From Planctomycetaceae bacterium (GTDB lineage Bacteria > Planctomycetota > SZUA-567): a stretch of 62,490 nt of DNA. The DNA is taken from the NCBI GenBank assembly GCA_021203245.1, contig JAJQBO010000129.1:1-62490 (forward strand), written 5' to 3'. Positions 18,294 to 26,881 of the stretch are shown piece after piece. Below the pieces are notes generated by a model. The model was given only the letters and a program-made list of their open reading frames with translations. It was not told the DNA's origin and did no database searches. The position numbers were made by a program, and so were the translations under genes. Within the stretch, counting starts at the first letter, position 1. Each line of letters opens with the position of its first letter.

Positions 18294-18318
18294 TTTTATC
18301 GGGACTTTGTGGATAAAA
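18294..18318. promoter_or_regulatory. Inverted repeat upstream of the dehydrogenase gene
   Basis: TTTTATC (18294-18300) and GATAAAA (18312-18318) form a 7-bp inverted repeat with an 11-base spacer in the 273-base space between divergent genes. It could be an operator; no matching regulator is known here. Confidence 0.3.
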
Positions 18319-18437
18319 CGCTGGTCATAAACAAGCTGGACGGGAGAAAAGATCTGGGCGAAAATTCGCGGGCGCGGTATAGTGTCACAACCCGCCGCGT
18401 GGAGGCGGACGCCACCCATTCACATGAGGAAATTCCT

Positions 18438-19397
18438 ATGAAAATCGCTGTCCTGGACGGCTACACCCTGAACCCCGGCGATCTCGACTGGAACGGTCTG
18501 AACGCGCTCGGCGACGTGAAGATTTTCGACAGGACCGCACCCGACGCGGTGCTGCAAAATATCGGCGACGCCGAGGCGGTCATTACCAACAAGGTCGTTA
18601 TCGACCGCGCCGTTCTCGACGCCAAGCCGAACATCAGGTATGTCGGCGTCCTCGCCACCGGCTACAACGTCGTCGACGTTGCCGCGACCAAGGAAAAAGG
18701 CGTCGTCGTCACAAACGTGCCGGATTACTCGACCGATTCGGTCGCCCAGACCGCCATCGCGCTGTTGCTCGAGCATTGCCAGCAGGTCGGCCACCACGCC
18801 CGGACCATCCGGGAAGGCCGCTGGACCCATTGCGCCGACTTCAGCTACCACGACACGCCGCTGATCGAATTGCGCGGCAAGACGATGGGCATTGTCGGAT
18901 ACGGCTATATCGGTCAGGCCGTCGCCGCCATCGCCGCCGCCTTCGGGATGAAGGTCCTCGTTTACAACCGCACCCGGGAAAAGGTGAAGGAGACGGGGGC
19001 GATTGCCTATGCCGACATGAAGGACGTCTTCGCGAAATCGGACTTCGTCAGCCTTCACATTCCCATGACCACGGAGACCCAGGACCTGGTCAATGCCGAA
19101 ATGATTGCGACCATGAAGGACGGCGCGGTCATCATCAACACCGCCCGGGGCGGGCTCGTCAACGAGGCGGACGTGGCCGCGGCCCTCGACAGCGGCAAGC
19201 TGGCCGGCTTCTGCGCCGACGTCGTCTCCCAGGAGCCGATCAAGGCCGACAACCCCCTCCTGAAGGCCAAGAATTGCATCCTCACCCCCCACTTCGCCTG
19301 GGCGACGGGGGAGGCCAGGCGGCGGCTCATGGACGTGGCGGTCAACAATCTGCGCGCGTTTATCGCCGGCAAGCCGGAGAACGTTGTCGGAAAATAG
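18438..19397 (+). CDS. D-2-hydroxyacid dehydrogenase (glycerate dehydrogenase-like)
   Basis: The 319-residue protein is an NAD(P)-dependent D-isomer 2-hydroxyacid dehydrogenase. It starts at MKIAVLDGYTLNPGD with GAGGAA upstream. The Rossmann motif is GIVGYGYIGQAVA, and the catalytic triad is visible as NTARGG (Arg), VSQEPI (Glu) and LTPHFAW (His). The GYTLNPGDLDW opening and HDTPLIELRGKTMGI match hydroxypyruvate/glycerate dehydrogenases best, suggesting a role in the serine/glyoxylate area. Substrate unproven. Confidence 0.88.
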   Translation: MKIAVLDGYTLNPGDLDWNGLNALGDVKIFDRTAPDAVLQNIGDAEAVITNKVVIDRAVLDAKPNIRYVGVLATGYNVVDVAATKEKGVVVTNVPDYSTDSVAQTAIALLLEHCQQVGHHARTIREGRWTHCADFSYHDTPLIELRGKTMGIVGYGYIGQAVAAIAAAFGMKVLVYNRTREKVKETGAIAYADMKDVFAKSDFVSLHIPMTTETQDLVNAEMIATMKDGAVIINTARGGLVNEADVAAALDSGKLAGFCADVVSQEPIKADNPLLKAKNCILTPHFAWATGEARRRLMDVAVNNLRAFIAGKPENVVGK

Positions 19398-19550
19398 ACA
19401 GGGTACGATATGCCGTTACTCGCCGTTCCATGCCGATTCCGGCCGGCGTTGTGCCCTGCGCCCGGGTTTGCTACAGGTCCGGGGAGGCCGGCCCGGCAAT
19501 ATCGACGATAAGGTGTTTATATCGCTAATCATAGCGTGAAGTGGGTTGGG

Positions 19551-19580
19551 GGTCTCCCGGCGGGGGGACCTCCTTTTTTT
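19551..19580 (+). terminator. Intrinsic terminator of the 2-hydroxyacid dehydrogenase gene
   Basis: GGTCTCC (19551-19557) pairs with GGGGACC (19564-19570), including one G-U pair, and is followed by TCCTTTTTTT. Confidence 0.8.
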
Positions 19581-19602
19581 CCGGTTTTGATTGATAAATA
19601 TC

Positions 19603-19630
19603 TTGACACGGGGGTGCGATTGCCCATAAT
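19603..19630 (+). promoter_or_regulatory. Sigma70-type promoter of topA
   Basis: TTGACA (19603-19608), 16 bases, CATAAT (19625-19630). The start would be near 19637, 130 bases before topA. Confidence 0.7.
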
Positions 19631-19766
19631 CCCGACCCGCATAGGGGGCGTCCATATATAATGTATAAGAATCTCCGGGACGCGGGATAATTTTTATCCA
19701 CCGACATGTCAATCGTACAGAACAGACGATTTGCCGGTTTTTTGCCCGTCGGGCGGGAGCGATAAG

Positions 19767-22604
19767 GTGGCCCAAAGCGATATACAATTCAATGACACAG
19801 TCAGTCAGGCCGAGATCGACGGTATGCTGCAGGAATTTGCGGCGCTGCGCGTCTCCCGGAGCGCCCTGGAGGAATCCCTGGGTGTCACGTTTGACACGGT
19901 CAAGCCGGCCGACATTACCCGTATGCGCCATATCCTCGCCTACATGGTCCATGACAAGCTGACCCTGAGTCGCGCCATCACGGCGGCGGAAAAGGGCACC
20001 CGGGTCGTGCCCAAGCCCAAGCCCGCCGCGTCTTCTTCACGCGGGAAAAAAGCCCCGGCCAATAAGGACGCAGCCGATCAGCCGGCCAAAGCCAGGGCGG
20101 CAAAGCCGGCCGCCAAGACGGCCAAGGCGGGCAAAACCGCTTCGGCCCCGGCCGCCGACGCCGCGCCGAAGAAACGCACCGTCCGCCGCACCGGCAAGGA
20201 CAACCTGCTGATTGTCGAGTCGCCTGCCAAGGCCAAGACCATCAAAAAATTTCTGGGCGGCGATTTTGTCGTCAAGGCCTCGATGGGCCACGTCCGCGAC
20301 ATCCCCAGTAAAGGGAGGGACCGGTCCGACATCGGCATCGATTTCCAGAACCATTATCAGCCTTATTATATCCCCATCGACTCGCGCGAAAAGGTCATCA
20401 AGGAACTCCGCGCCGCCGCTGACAAGGCCGCCCACGTCTATCTCGCGCCTGACCCGGACAGAGAAGGCGAAGCCATTGCCTGGCATCTGAAAGAAATGCT
20501 CGAGTTGCCGGACGACCAGGTCAGCCGCGTCACCTTCAACGCCATCACCAAGTCGGCGGTCCGCGAAGCCATGCAGCATCCGGCCAAGGTGAACATGGAC
20601 CTCGTCAACGCCCAACAGGGCAGGCGGGTGCTGGACCGCATCGTCGGCTACCGGCTGTCGCCGTTCCTGTGGAAAAAGGTGACGAAAGGGTTGTCCGCCG
20701 GCCGAGTTCAGTCCGTCGCCGTGCGGCTTGTCGCCGAGCGCGAGGAAGAGATTCGCGCCTTCGTGACGACCGAGTACTGGCGTATCCGCGCCTCCCTCGC
20801 CACCGAGAACGCGGGCGAGGCGTTCCAGGCCGAACTGGTGGGCTGGAAGGGGGGCGATTTCGTCCTCCCCGGCTCGGACAAACAGGCCCCCAAGACCCCG
20901 ACCGCGCCGGACGAAGCCACCGCCACCGCCATCGCCGACGCCCTGGCGAACGTGCCGTACCATGTGGGGGACGTCACCGAACGCGAGGTGAAAGGGAGGC
21001 CGTCGCCGCCGTTCATCACCTCGTCCCTGCAACAGGCAGCCTCCAACCTGCTCCGCCTCGGCGCGCAGCGCACCATGCGTATCGCCCAGCAGCTCTACGA
21101 AGGCGTCGAAGTGGAGGGCGAGTCGACCGGTCTCATTACCTATATGCGTACCGACTCGACCCGCATTGCCCCCGAGGCGATTGCGGAGGTGCGGGAGTAT
21201 ATCGCGAAGGAGTTCGCGCCGCCGTATCTTCCCGAAAAGCCGAACGCCTATTCGAGCCGCAAAGGCGCGCAGGACGCCCACGAAGCCATCCGCCCGACCT
21301 CGGTGTATTTGACGCCGGACCGGGTTCAGGCGTTCCTCGCGCCCGAACAGCACCGCCTTTACGAACTCATCTGGCGGCGCTTTGTCGCCTCGCAGTTGGC
21401 CCCGGCCGAATACCGCATCACCACCGCCAAAATAATCGCCGGCGACGGCGTCTTTGAGGCAAAGGGCAGGCGCATCCTCTTCGACGGCCACACCGTCGTC
21501 TCGTTGGCCACAGCCAAGAAGAAGAAAAAAGAGGAGGAAGCGGCCGACGATCCGGAGGCGAAGGAAAAGCCGGACGAGGAGCAGATTCTGCCGAAGCTGG
21601 ACAAGGGCCAGGAACTGGAACTGAAGGAAATCCTCCCCACCCAGCACTATACCCAGCCGCCGGTGCGCTTCACCGAAGCGAGTTTGGTGCGAGAACTGGA
21701 AAAGGAAGGGATCGGCCGCCCGTCGACCTACGCCCCCATCGTCCAGACGATTCAGGAACGCGGGTATGTCAGGCAGGAGAACCGGCGCTTCTTCGCGACC
21801 CAGCTCGGGATGGCCGTTACCGGCATCCTGAAGGAAAACTTCCCCGACATCATGGACGTGAAGTTCACCGCCCAGATGGAGTCGGACCTCGACCGGGTCG
21901 AGGAGGGGCAGGTCGAATGGTCCAGCCTCGTCGACGGGTTTTACAAGCCGTTCGAGACGCGCCTGAAGGAGGCGATGGAATCGTCCCAGCCGCTGAAGGG
22001 CGTCCCCGCACCGAACGGGGAAAAGTGCCCGCTGTGCGAAGCCGACATGATGGTCCGCTATTCGCAGCGGGGCGCGTTCCTCGGCTGTTCGAAATACCCC
22101 GACTGCGCCGGGACGCGGCAGTTGCCGGGCGAAGCGGGCGAGGACGAGCCGGACGACGCCGATATCGCGGGCGAGGTGTGTCCCGAATGCGGCAAGCCGA
22201 TGACGAAGAAGCGCTCGCGCTTCGGCGTCTTTCTCGCGTGTTCCGGCTATCCCGAGTGCAAGGGGACGCGGCCGATCTCCAAGACCGGCCAGGTCGTGCG
22301 CCTGCCGGAGATTAAGCGCGACTGCGAAAAGTGCGGCAAGCCGATGGTGGTGAAGTCGGGGCGGCGCGGGCCGTTCCTCGCCTGTTCCGGTTATCCCGAA
22401 TGCCGCAATACCAAGCACCTCGACAAGGACGGCAACGTGGTCGAATTGCCCGAGGTCGAGGGCGCGGTGTGCGACAAGTGCGGCGCCGGGATGGTGGTGC
22501 GGATGAGCCGTCGCGGGCCGTTCCTGGCCTGTTCCGCTTATCCCAAATGCCGCAACGCCAAGCCGATTCCCAAGGCCGAAGAAGTCGAGGGAGTAAAAAG
22601 TTAG
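19767..22604 (+). CDS. topA: DNA topoisomerase I with N-terminal extension and four zinc ribbons
   Basis: TopA relaxes negative supercoils through a 5'-phosphotyrosine. The GTG start follows GGGAGCGATAAG. The 945 residues comprise a 145-residue extension (a helical first 80, then a Lys/Ala-rich linker), the Toprim domain from LLIVESPAKAKTI with DPDREGEAIAW, the core with GLSAGRVQSVAVR, and the catalytic tyrosine Tyr459 in GLITYMRTDSTR. A charged insertion rich in KKKKK/EEE follows, then four C-terminal Cys4 zinc ribbons (CPLC..., CPEC..., CEKC..., CDKC...). The four ribbons and Toprim are standard; the N-terminal extension is not and may bind nucleic acid or protein. Confidence 0.96.
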   Translation: MAQSDIQFNDTVSQAEIDGMLQEFAALRVSRSALEESLGVTFDTVKPADITRMRHILAYMVHDKLTLSRAITAAEKGTRVVPKPKPAASSSRGKKAPANKDAADQPAKARAAKPAAKTAKAGKTASAPAADAAPKKRTVRRTGKDNLLIVESPAKAKTIKKFLGGDFVVKASMGHVRDIPSKGRDRSDIGIDFQNHYQPYYIPIDSREKVIKELRAAADKAAHVYLAPDPDREGEAIAWHLKEMLELPDDQVSRVTFNAITKSAVREAMQHPAKVNMDLVNAQQGRRVLDRIVGYRLSPFLWKKVTKGLSAGRVQSVAVRLVAEREEEIRAFVTTEYWRIRASLATENAGEAFQAELVGWKGGDFVLPGSDKQAPKTPTAPDEATATAIADALANVPYHVGDVTEREVKGRPSPPFITSSLQQAASNLLRLGAQRTMRIAQQLYEGVEVEGESTGLITYMRTDSTRIAPEAIAEVREYIAKEFAPPYLPEKPNAYSSRKGAQDAHEAIRPTSVYLTPDRVQAFLAPEQHRLYELIWRRFVASQLAPAEYRITTAKIIAGDGVFEAKGRRILFDGHTVVSLATAKKKKKEEEAADDPEAKEKPDEEQILPKLDKGQELELKEILPTQHYTQPPVRFTEASLVRELEKEGIGRPSTYAPIVQTIQERGYVRQENRRFFATQLGMAVTGILKENFPDIMDVKFTAQMESDLDRVEEGQVEWSSLVDGFYKPFETRLKEAMESSQPLKGVPAPNGEKCPLCEADMMVRYSQRGAFLGCSKYPDCAGTRQLPGEAGEDEPDDADIAGEVCPECGKPMTKKRSRFGVFLACSGYPECKGTRPISKTGQVVRLPEIKRDCEKCGKPMVVKSGRRGPFLACSGYPECRNTKHLDKDGNVVELPEVEGAVCDKCGAGMVVRMSRRGPFLACSAYPKCRNAKPIPKAEEVEGVKS

Positions 22605-22623
22605 GGGAATTTTCGATTTCCCC

Positions 22624-22651
22624 TTGACAAAACTTTCCGCCTCCATATGAT
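22624..22651 (+). promoter_or_regulatory. Sigma70-type promoter of tRNA-Val
   Basis: TTGACA (22624-22629), 16 bases, TATGAT (22646-22651). It begins 19 bases after the topA stop and would start transcription near 22658, just ahead of the tRNA. Confidence 0.75.
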
Positions 22652-22661
22652 GTCTCACTCA

Positions 22662-22686
22662 CGGCGGGGCAACCCGCCGCCTTTTC
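22662..22686 (+). terminator. Hairpin between topA and tRNA-Val
   Basis: CGGCGGG and CCCGCCG form a 7-bp stem with a GCAA tetraloop, followed by CCTTTTCG. It may terminate topA transcripts, but it lies downstream of the tRNA promoter and so would also be in the tRNA precursor. Confidence 0.5.
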
Positions 22687-22694
22687 GTGAACGT

Positions 22695-22771
22695 GGGCGA
22701 CTAGCTCAGTTGGCTAGAGCACCAGCTCGACAAGCTGGGGGTCACTGGTTCGAGCCCAGTGTCGCCCACCA
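22695..22771 (+). tRNA. tRNA-Val (anticodon GAC), with C at position 33
   Basis: A full 77-base cloverleaf: acceptor stem GGGCGAC/GTCGCCC, D arm GCTC/GAGC with GG in the loop, anticodon stem CCAGC/GCTGG, a 5-base variable region GGGTC, T arm ACTGG/CCAGT with loop TTCGAGC, and an encoded CCA end. The seven-base anticodon loop is TCGACAA, giving anticodon GAC. Position 33, almost always T, is C here. All stems are perfect, so the gene looks functional otherwise. Confidence 0.93.
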
Positions 22772-23099
22772 TTTTTTCCGCCGGTTGTTTTCCTCTTAAA
22801 CCGGCTGGTGCGTCAAGGTTTATGACGCCGCCCGGGGTGGGAGCGCCCTCCCTTCCCACGGGTCGATATTCCGGGCCCGCGCTCCGCGCGATGTGTGGCC
22901 TGTGCCGACGCAAGGTCGGTGGAAAAGGGTGCAGACAACCTGGTGTCACGCCTCCGGTCTGCCGATAGCGGCATCCGTCCGCGATACCCTTGTACTGCTG
23001 CCCGTCTCTGCCGAACCGCGTCCTCGACCCGGTTCGTTTTTTGCGTTTCCCGAATCCTGAGTATCCCGCATTTTTGCGCGGGGCATGAGAAAGCGAGCG
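22772..23099. other. Intergenic region before thrS
   Basis: 328 bases without a convincing gene, T-box or other structured leader. A T6 tract directly follows the tRNA. I recognise no promoter with confidence. Confidence 0.4.
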
Positions 23100-25022
23100 A
23101 TGTTTACCCTAACCCTGTCTGACGGCAAAACAATGCCTTTCGAAAGCCCGCTCCCGCTCGGCGACGTGGCTGGCAAGATTTCCCGCGACCTGGGCAAAAA
23201 GGCCCTGGCCGCCACGGTCGACGGCGTCGCCACCGACCTGTCCACCGTCATCGACCGCGATGCCGCCGTCACCTTCATCACCGCCGACACTCCGGAAGGA
23301 CTGGACCTGATCCGCCACTCCGGCGCGCACGTCCTCGCCGAAGCGATTCAACAGGTTTTTCCCGGCACCAAGTTCGCCTACGGCCCGGCGGTCGAGGACG
23401 GGTTCTATTACGACGTCGATTCCCCGACTGTCATCACCGCCGACGATCTGCCGAAGATCGAAAAGGCGATGCAGAAGATCATCAAGGCCAACCGGCCGTT
23501 TGTCCGAAATGAACTGACCCGCGACGAAGCCAAGGCCAAGTACGCAAACGACGAGTACAAACTCGACAATATCGAGCGTGCCGACGGCGACGTTATCTCG
23601 TTCTACGAGCAGGGCGATTTCGCCGACCTGTGCCGCGGCCCGCACGTGCCGTCGACAGGGAAAGTCGGGGCGGTCAAGGTCATGAGCCTGGCCGGCGCGT
23701 ACTGGCACGGCGACGCCAACCAGAAGCAATTGACTCGCGTCTACGCCACTGCCTTCCCGACCCAGGACGAACTCAAGGCCCACTTGACAAAGCTCGAGGA
23801 AGCGAAGCGCCGCGATCACCGCGTCATTGGCAAGCAGATGGACCTGTTCTCGACCCAGCCCGAGGTTGGCCCCGGCCTGATTCTCTGGCACCCGAACGGT
23901 TCCATTATCCGTCACGAGGTCGAGGCCTTCTGGAAGGAAGAGCACCTCAAGCGCGGCTACCAGATTCTCTATACGCCGCACATCGCGTCGGAGGAAATCT
24001 ACAAGCGCTCCGGCCACCTCGAAAACTACGGCGACATGATGTACAGCCCCATGGACATCGACGGCAGTCCCTACCGCGTCAAGCCCATGAACTGCCCCGG
24101 TCACATCCTGATTTACAACCAGAACGTCCACTCCTACCGCGAGCTGCCGTTCCGCTGGTGCGAATTGGGCACGGTCTACCGCTACGAGCCGTCCGGCACC
24201 CTGCACGGCATACTGCGCGTGCGCGGCTTTACCCAGGACGACTCGCACATCTTCTGTACCCCGGATCAGGTGGAGGCCGAAATAAACGGCGTTCTCGACC
24301 TGATGGAACACATGATGAAGACCTTCGGCTACCAGTACAAGGCTTTCCTCGCCACCCGTCCGGCCAAGGCCATCGGCACGGACGAACAGTGGGACATGGC
24401 GACAAACGCCTTGCGGAGCGTGCTGGAACGCCGTAATATGCCCTTCGAAGTCGACGAAGGCGGCGGCGTCTTCTACGGTCCGAAGATCGACATCAAGCTG
24501 GTCGACGCCCTTGGCCGCGAATGGCAGGGCCCGACCACGCAGCTCGATTTCAACCTGCCGGAACGCTTCAACGTCGAGTATGTCGGCAAGGACAACGAAC
24601 GCCACAAGGTGGTGATGCTGCACCGCACCGTCCTTGGTTCGATGGAACGCTTCATCGGCGGGCTGGTCGAGCATTTCGCGGGCGACTTCCCGCTCTGGCT
24701 CGCGCCGCAGCAGGCGCGCATCCTCACCGTCACCGACGCGGCGATTCCCTATGGCCGCGAGGTCCTCGCCAAACTCCAGGCCCACGGCATCCGCGCCGAC
24801 CTGGACGACCGGGGCGACAAGATCGGCGCGAAGATTCGCGAGAGCGAAATGGCCAAGGTGCCGGTCGTCATGGTCATCGGCGAAAAGGAGCACGCCAGCG
24901 GCGAGGTGGCGGTTCGCCGCCGGCTGCTGGGCGATCTCGGCAGCCGCAAGGTCGACGAGGTCGTGTCCGACATGGTGGCGGAGATTCGCGAACGGCGCCT
25001 GCCGCCGCGTCCGGCACAGTAG
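23100..25022 (+). CDS. thrS: Threonine--tRNA ligase
   Basis: The 640-residue class II synthetase charges tRNA-Thr and edits mischarged Ser-tRNA. An N-terminal TGS domain (1-60) is followed by the editing domain with HSGAHVLAEAI. The catalytic domain carries motif 1 (LKRGYQILYTPHI), the zinc Cys in PMNCPGHIL, motif 2 FRWCELGTVYRYE and motif 3 region LHRTVLGSMERFIG. The anticodon-binding domain is at the C-terminus. The start MFTLTLSDG is chosen over an ATG 15 bases upstream because GAGAAAGCGAG precedes it. It leads a thrS-infC-rpmI-rplT cluster, the common bacterial order. Confidence 0.96.
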   Translation: MFTLTLSDGKTMPFESPLPLGDVAGKISRDLGKKALAATVDGVATDLSTVIDRDAAVTFITADTPEGLDLIRHSGAHVLAEAIQQVFPGTKFAYGPAVEDGFYYDVDSPTVITADDLPKIEKAMQKIIKANRPFVRNELTRDEAKAKYANDEYKLDNIERADGDVISFYEQGDFADLCRGPHVPSTGKVGAVKVMSLAGAYWHGDANQKQLTRVYATAFPTQDELKAHLTKLEEAKRRDHRVIGKQMDLFSTQPEVGPGLILWHPNGSIIRHEVEAFWKEEHLKRGYQILYTPHIASEEIYKRSGHLENYGDMMYSPMDIDGSPYRVKPMNCPGHILIYNQNVHSYRELPFRWCELGTVYRYEPSGTLHGILRVRGFTQDDSHIFCTPDQVEAEINGVLDLMEHMMKTFGYQYKAFLATRPAKAIGTDEQWDMATNALRSVLERRNMPFEVDEGGGVFYGPKIDIKLVDALGREWQGPTTQLDFNLPERFNVEYVGKDNERHKVVMLHRTVLGSMERFIGGLVEHFAGDFPLWLAPQQARILTVTDAAIPYGREVLAKLQAHGIRADLDDRGDKIGAKIRESEMAKVPVVMVIGEKEHASGEVAVRRRLLGDLGSRKVDEVVSDMVAEIRERRLPPRPAQ

Positions 25023-25034
25023 AAAAACGTGAAT

Positions 25035-25051
25035 CCCCGCGCTTGGCGGGG
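25035..25051 (+). other. Hairpin between thrS and infC
   Basis: CCCCGC and GCGGGG form a 6-bp stem with a five-base loop, 12 bases past thrS. There is no T tract, so it is more likely a processing or stability element than a terminator. Confidence 0.35.
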
Positions 25052-25127
25052 TGTGGGTGAAGGAAGCGTTGCCGGGTCTGTGAGAAGAATCCGCGTAACG
25101 CTCGGTCTGTAAAACAGGGGAGACTGG

Positions 25128-25835
25128 ATGACCAACGGCGGCAACAAGAAGGAACTCAGGCTGAATGAGCAGATTCGCGGCGACGAGGTGCGCCTTATCG
25201 GCGAGGACGGCGAAGCTTTGGGCGTAGTTCCTTTGAGTGAGGCGTTTGACCGTGCCCGGGCTGCGGAGTTGGATTTGGTGGAAATTTCCCCCACGGCGAA
25301 ACCGCCCGTCTGCCGGATCATGGACTACGGCAAGTTCAAATACCAGCAGGCCAAGCGCGAGCACGAGCAGAAGCGCAAGCGCCAGGCGTCGGAACTGAAG
25401 CAACTGCGCATCAAGTCGTTCTGCATCGAGGCCCACGATGTCAACATTAAGCGCAGCAAGGCGCGGGAGTTTATCGAAGGCGGACACCGGGTGCTGTTTA
25501 TCATGATGTTCCGCGCCCGCGAACACTCGCACGCCGATCTGGGCGAACAACTCTTGCTCGAGCAGTTCGCCAAACCCTTGTCCGACGTGTCCAAAATGGA
25601 CTCGCCGCCGCGCAAGGACGGCAAGAAGATGACCATGACCCTGGCCCCCCTGGCTAATCTGAAGCAGATTCTCGCCGCCCGCGAGAAGGAAGAAGGGAGG
25701 CGCAAAGCTGAAGAGGAGCGTCTGGCTGCCGAGGCGAAGGCGCAGCGCGATCTCGAACGCATTACCAAGATTATTCCCCTTGATGCACTGGAGGGGGAGG
25801 AAGAAGAGGACGATACGGAGGACGACGCGGAATAG
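25128..25835 (+). CDS. infC: Translation initiation factor IF-3 with acidic C-terminal extension
   Basis: IF-3 binds the 30S subunit and polices start-codon choice. The 235 residues hold the N domain (LRLNEQIRGDEVRLIGEDGE), the linker helix with MDYGKFKYQQAKREHEQK and the C domain (IKRSKAREFIEGGHRV to KMTMTLAP). Typical IF-3 is about 175-180 residues; here about 50 more form a helical charged stretch ending in EGEEEEDDTEDDAE. It starts with ATG rather than the rare AUU of E. coli, so the classic autoregulation by start codon is not expected. Confidence 0.96.
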   Translation: MTNGGNKKELRLNEQIRGDEVRLIGEDGEALGVVPLSEAFDRARAAELDLVEISPTAKPPVCRIMDYGKFKYQQAKREHEQKRKRQASELKQLRIKSFCIEAHDVNIKRSKAREFIEGGHRVLFIMMFRAREHSHADLGEQLLLEQFAKPLSDVSKMDSPPRKDGKKMTMTLAPLANLKQILAAREKEEGRRKAEEERLAAEAKAQRDLERITKIIPLDALEGEEEEDDTEDDAE

Positions 25836-25918
25836 ATTCCGCCTCGCGTCCGTGCCGAGACGAGTGTACATAATGGCCCGCCCGGCGGTGTCCATCCATG
25901 AGTGAAAGGAATGAGAGA

Positions 25919-26116
25919 ATGCCCAAGCAGAAACCGTGCAAGAGTCTGGTGAAGCGGGTGCGGGTGACGCGCACCGGCAAGGTGATGGCCAAGGGCGCCG
26001 GCGGCCGCCACAAGCGCGTCCGCAAGAGCCCGGTCCAGAAGCGCCGCTTGTCGAAGATCCGTCCTTTGGAAGGCGCGGCCGTGAAGCAGATCCGGTTGGG
26101 TCTCGGTCTTATCTAA
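25919..26116 (+). CDS. rpmI: 50S ribosomal protein L35
   Basis: The 65-residue basic protein (MPKQKPCKSLVKRVRVT...) matches L35. The ATG is preceded by AAAGGAATGAGAG; an upstream in-frame ATG would add seven residues not in the family. It lies between infC and rplT as usual. Confidence 0.95.
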   Translation: MPKQKPCKSLVKRVRVTRTGKVMAKGAGGRHKRVRKSPVQKRRLSKIRPLEGAAVKQIRLGLGLI

Positions 26117-26184
26117 CTTTTTGTCAGTGGGTTGATTTTCGGATGTTCGCCGAGACCCGGCGATGGATATAGAGGAGTTGAGTT

Positions 26185-26544
26185 ATGGCGCGTTCCACGA
26201 CTGGTGTTGCGCAGCACAAAAAGCGCAAAGCGGCGATGAAGAAGGCCAAGGGTTTTGTCGGCGGCCGCAGCAAATTGCGCCGGGTTGCGCAGGGTGCGGT
26301 GATTCGGGCTGAAGTCTATGCGACGCACGACCGTCGCAAGCGGAAGGGCGATTTCCGTCGCCTGTGGATTACGCGTATTTCCGCCGCCGTGCGCGCTCTC
26401 GATATTTCCTACAGCCGTTTCATCGAAGGCCTGACCAAGGCCAAGATCGAACTGGACCGGAAGACCCTTTCCGAACTCGCCATCCACGAACCGGAAGCCT
26501 TCCGCCTCGTGGTGGAGAAGGCGAAGGCGGCGATTGGGCGATAG
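26185..26544 (+). CDS. rplT: 50S ribosomal protein L20
   Basis: The 119-residue protein (MARSTTGVAQHKKRKA..., with AKGFVGGRSKLRR and LWITRISAAVR) is L20, an early 23S rRNA assembly protein that in E. coli represses rpmI-rplT translation. GGAG-type ribosome binding site is present (GAGGAG before the start). It ends the infC cluster, followed by a strong terminator. Confidence 0.97.
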   Translation: MARSTTGVAQHKKRKAAMKKAKGFVGGRSKLRRVAQGAVIRAEVYATHDRRKRKGDFRRLWITRISAAVRALDISYSRFIEGLTKAKIELDRKTLSELAIHEPEAFRLVVEKAKAAIGR

Positions 26545-26580
26545 TTGTTCCGATTGTTCGGTTTTTATGATGCGAGTAAA

Positions 26581-26611
26581 ACAGTCCGGCAGGCGTGCCG
26601 GGCTGTTTTTT
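26581..26611 (+). terminator. Intrinsic terminator of the infC-rpmI-rplT operon
   Basis: An 11-bp stem from ACAGTCCGGCA (26581-26591) and TGCCGGGCTGT (26596-26606), one G-U pair, GGCG loop, then a T6 tract. Confidence 0.92.
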
Positions 26612-26678
26612 ATTGCGCACATTTCTGGTGAGGTGGACGGGTATGTACCACCGTTCCTTATTTAAGAGGTCCGCTGGG

Positions 26679-26835
26679 TCCCCGCGTTCGCGGGGATGAC
26701 GGGGATTCAGGAAGGAGTGGGGGGAGACAGAAGCGGTTGATAGAGCGGACCGATGGAACGGTTCTCAAGGTGCGAGGTTTTTTCTCGTCCCGCGCGTTCC
26801 ATCACTACGCCGTCATCCCCGCGTACGCGGGGATC
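26679..26835. repeat. Pair of inverted REP-like palindromes
   Basis: Two copies of a palindrome with core CCCCGCGT(T/A)CGCGGGG occur at 26679-26700 and 26812-26835. Both extend into a shared ATGAC flank, but in opposite orientations, so the pair is head to head across about 110 bases. Such units are typical dispersed intergenic repeats. They lie in the 337-base gap between rplT and the GIY-YIG gene, which otherwise holds no gene. Confidence 0.7.
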
Positions 26836-26881
26836 CAGAGGACGGAACGGATGGGGAACGGGTTATTATCGAAGGCGTTGG

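Larger units (their letters stand above)
19398..19766. other. Intergenic region with terminator and topA promoter
   Basis: This 369-base stretch holds the terminator of the dehydrogenase gene and the topA promoter, then a leader of about 130 bases. No gene seen. Confidence 0.6.

Noticed and set aside
20037-22658. Very long open frame antisense to topA (and similar ones opposite thrS and the AsmA-like gene)
   Set aside because: They mirror coding genes in a GC-rich genome, have no recognisable family and lack their own ribosome binding sites. The sense genes explain the openness.
22695-22771. tRNA with an anticodon other than GAC
   Set aside because: Shifting the anticodon loop by one base breaks the perfect CCAGC/GCTGG stem, so GAC with C33 is the only consistent fold.
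22772-23099. T-box leader before thrS
   Set aside because: No specifier loop, no AGGGUGGNACCGCG box and no terminator/antiterminator pair are visible.
25128-25130. Non-canonical AUU start of infC as in E. coli
   Set aside because: The start codon here is ATG with a good spacing to GGGGAG, so the classic start-codon control is not indicated.
26679-26835. CRISPR-like repeats (CCCCGCG...CGCGGGG)
   Set aside because: Only two copies, in opposite orientation, with no equal spacers and no cas genes. They fit dispersed palindromic repeats.
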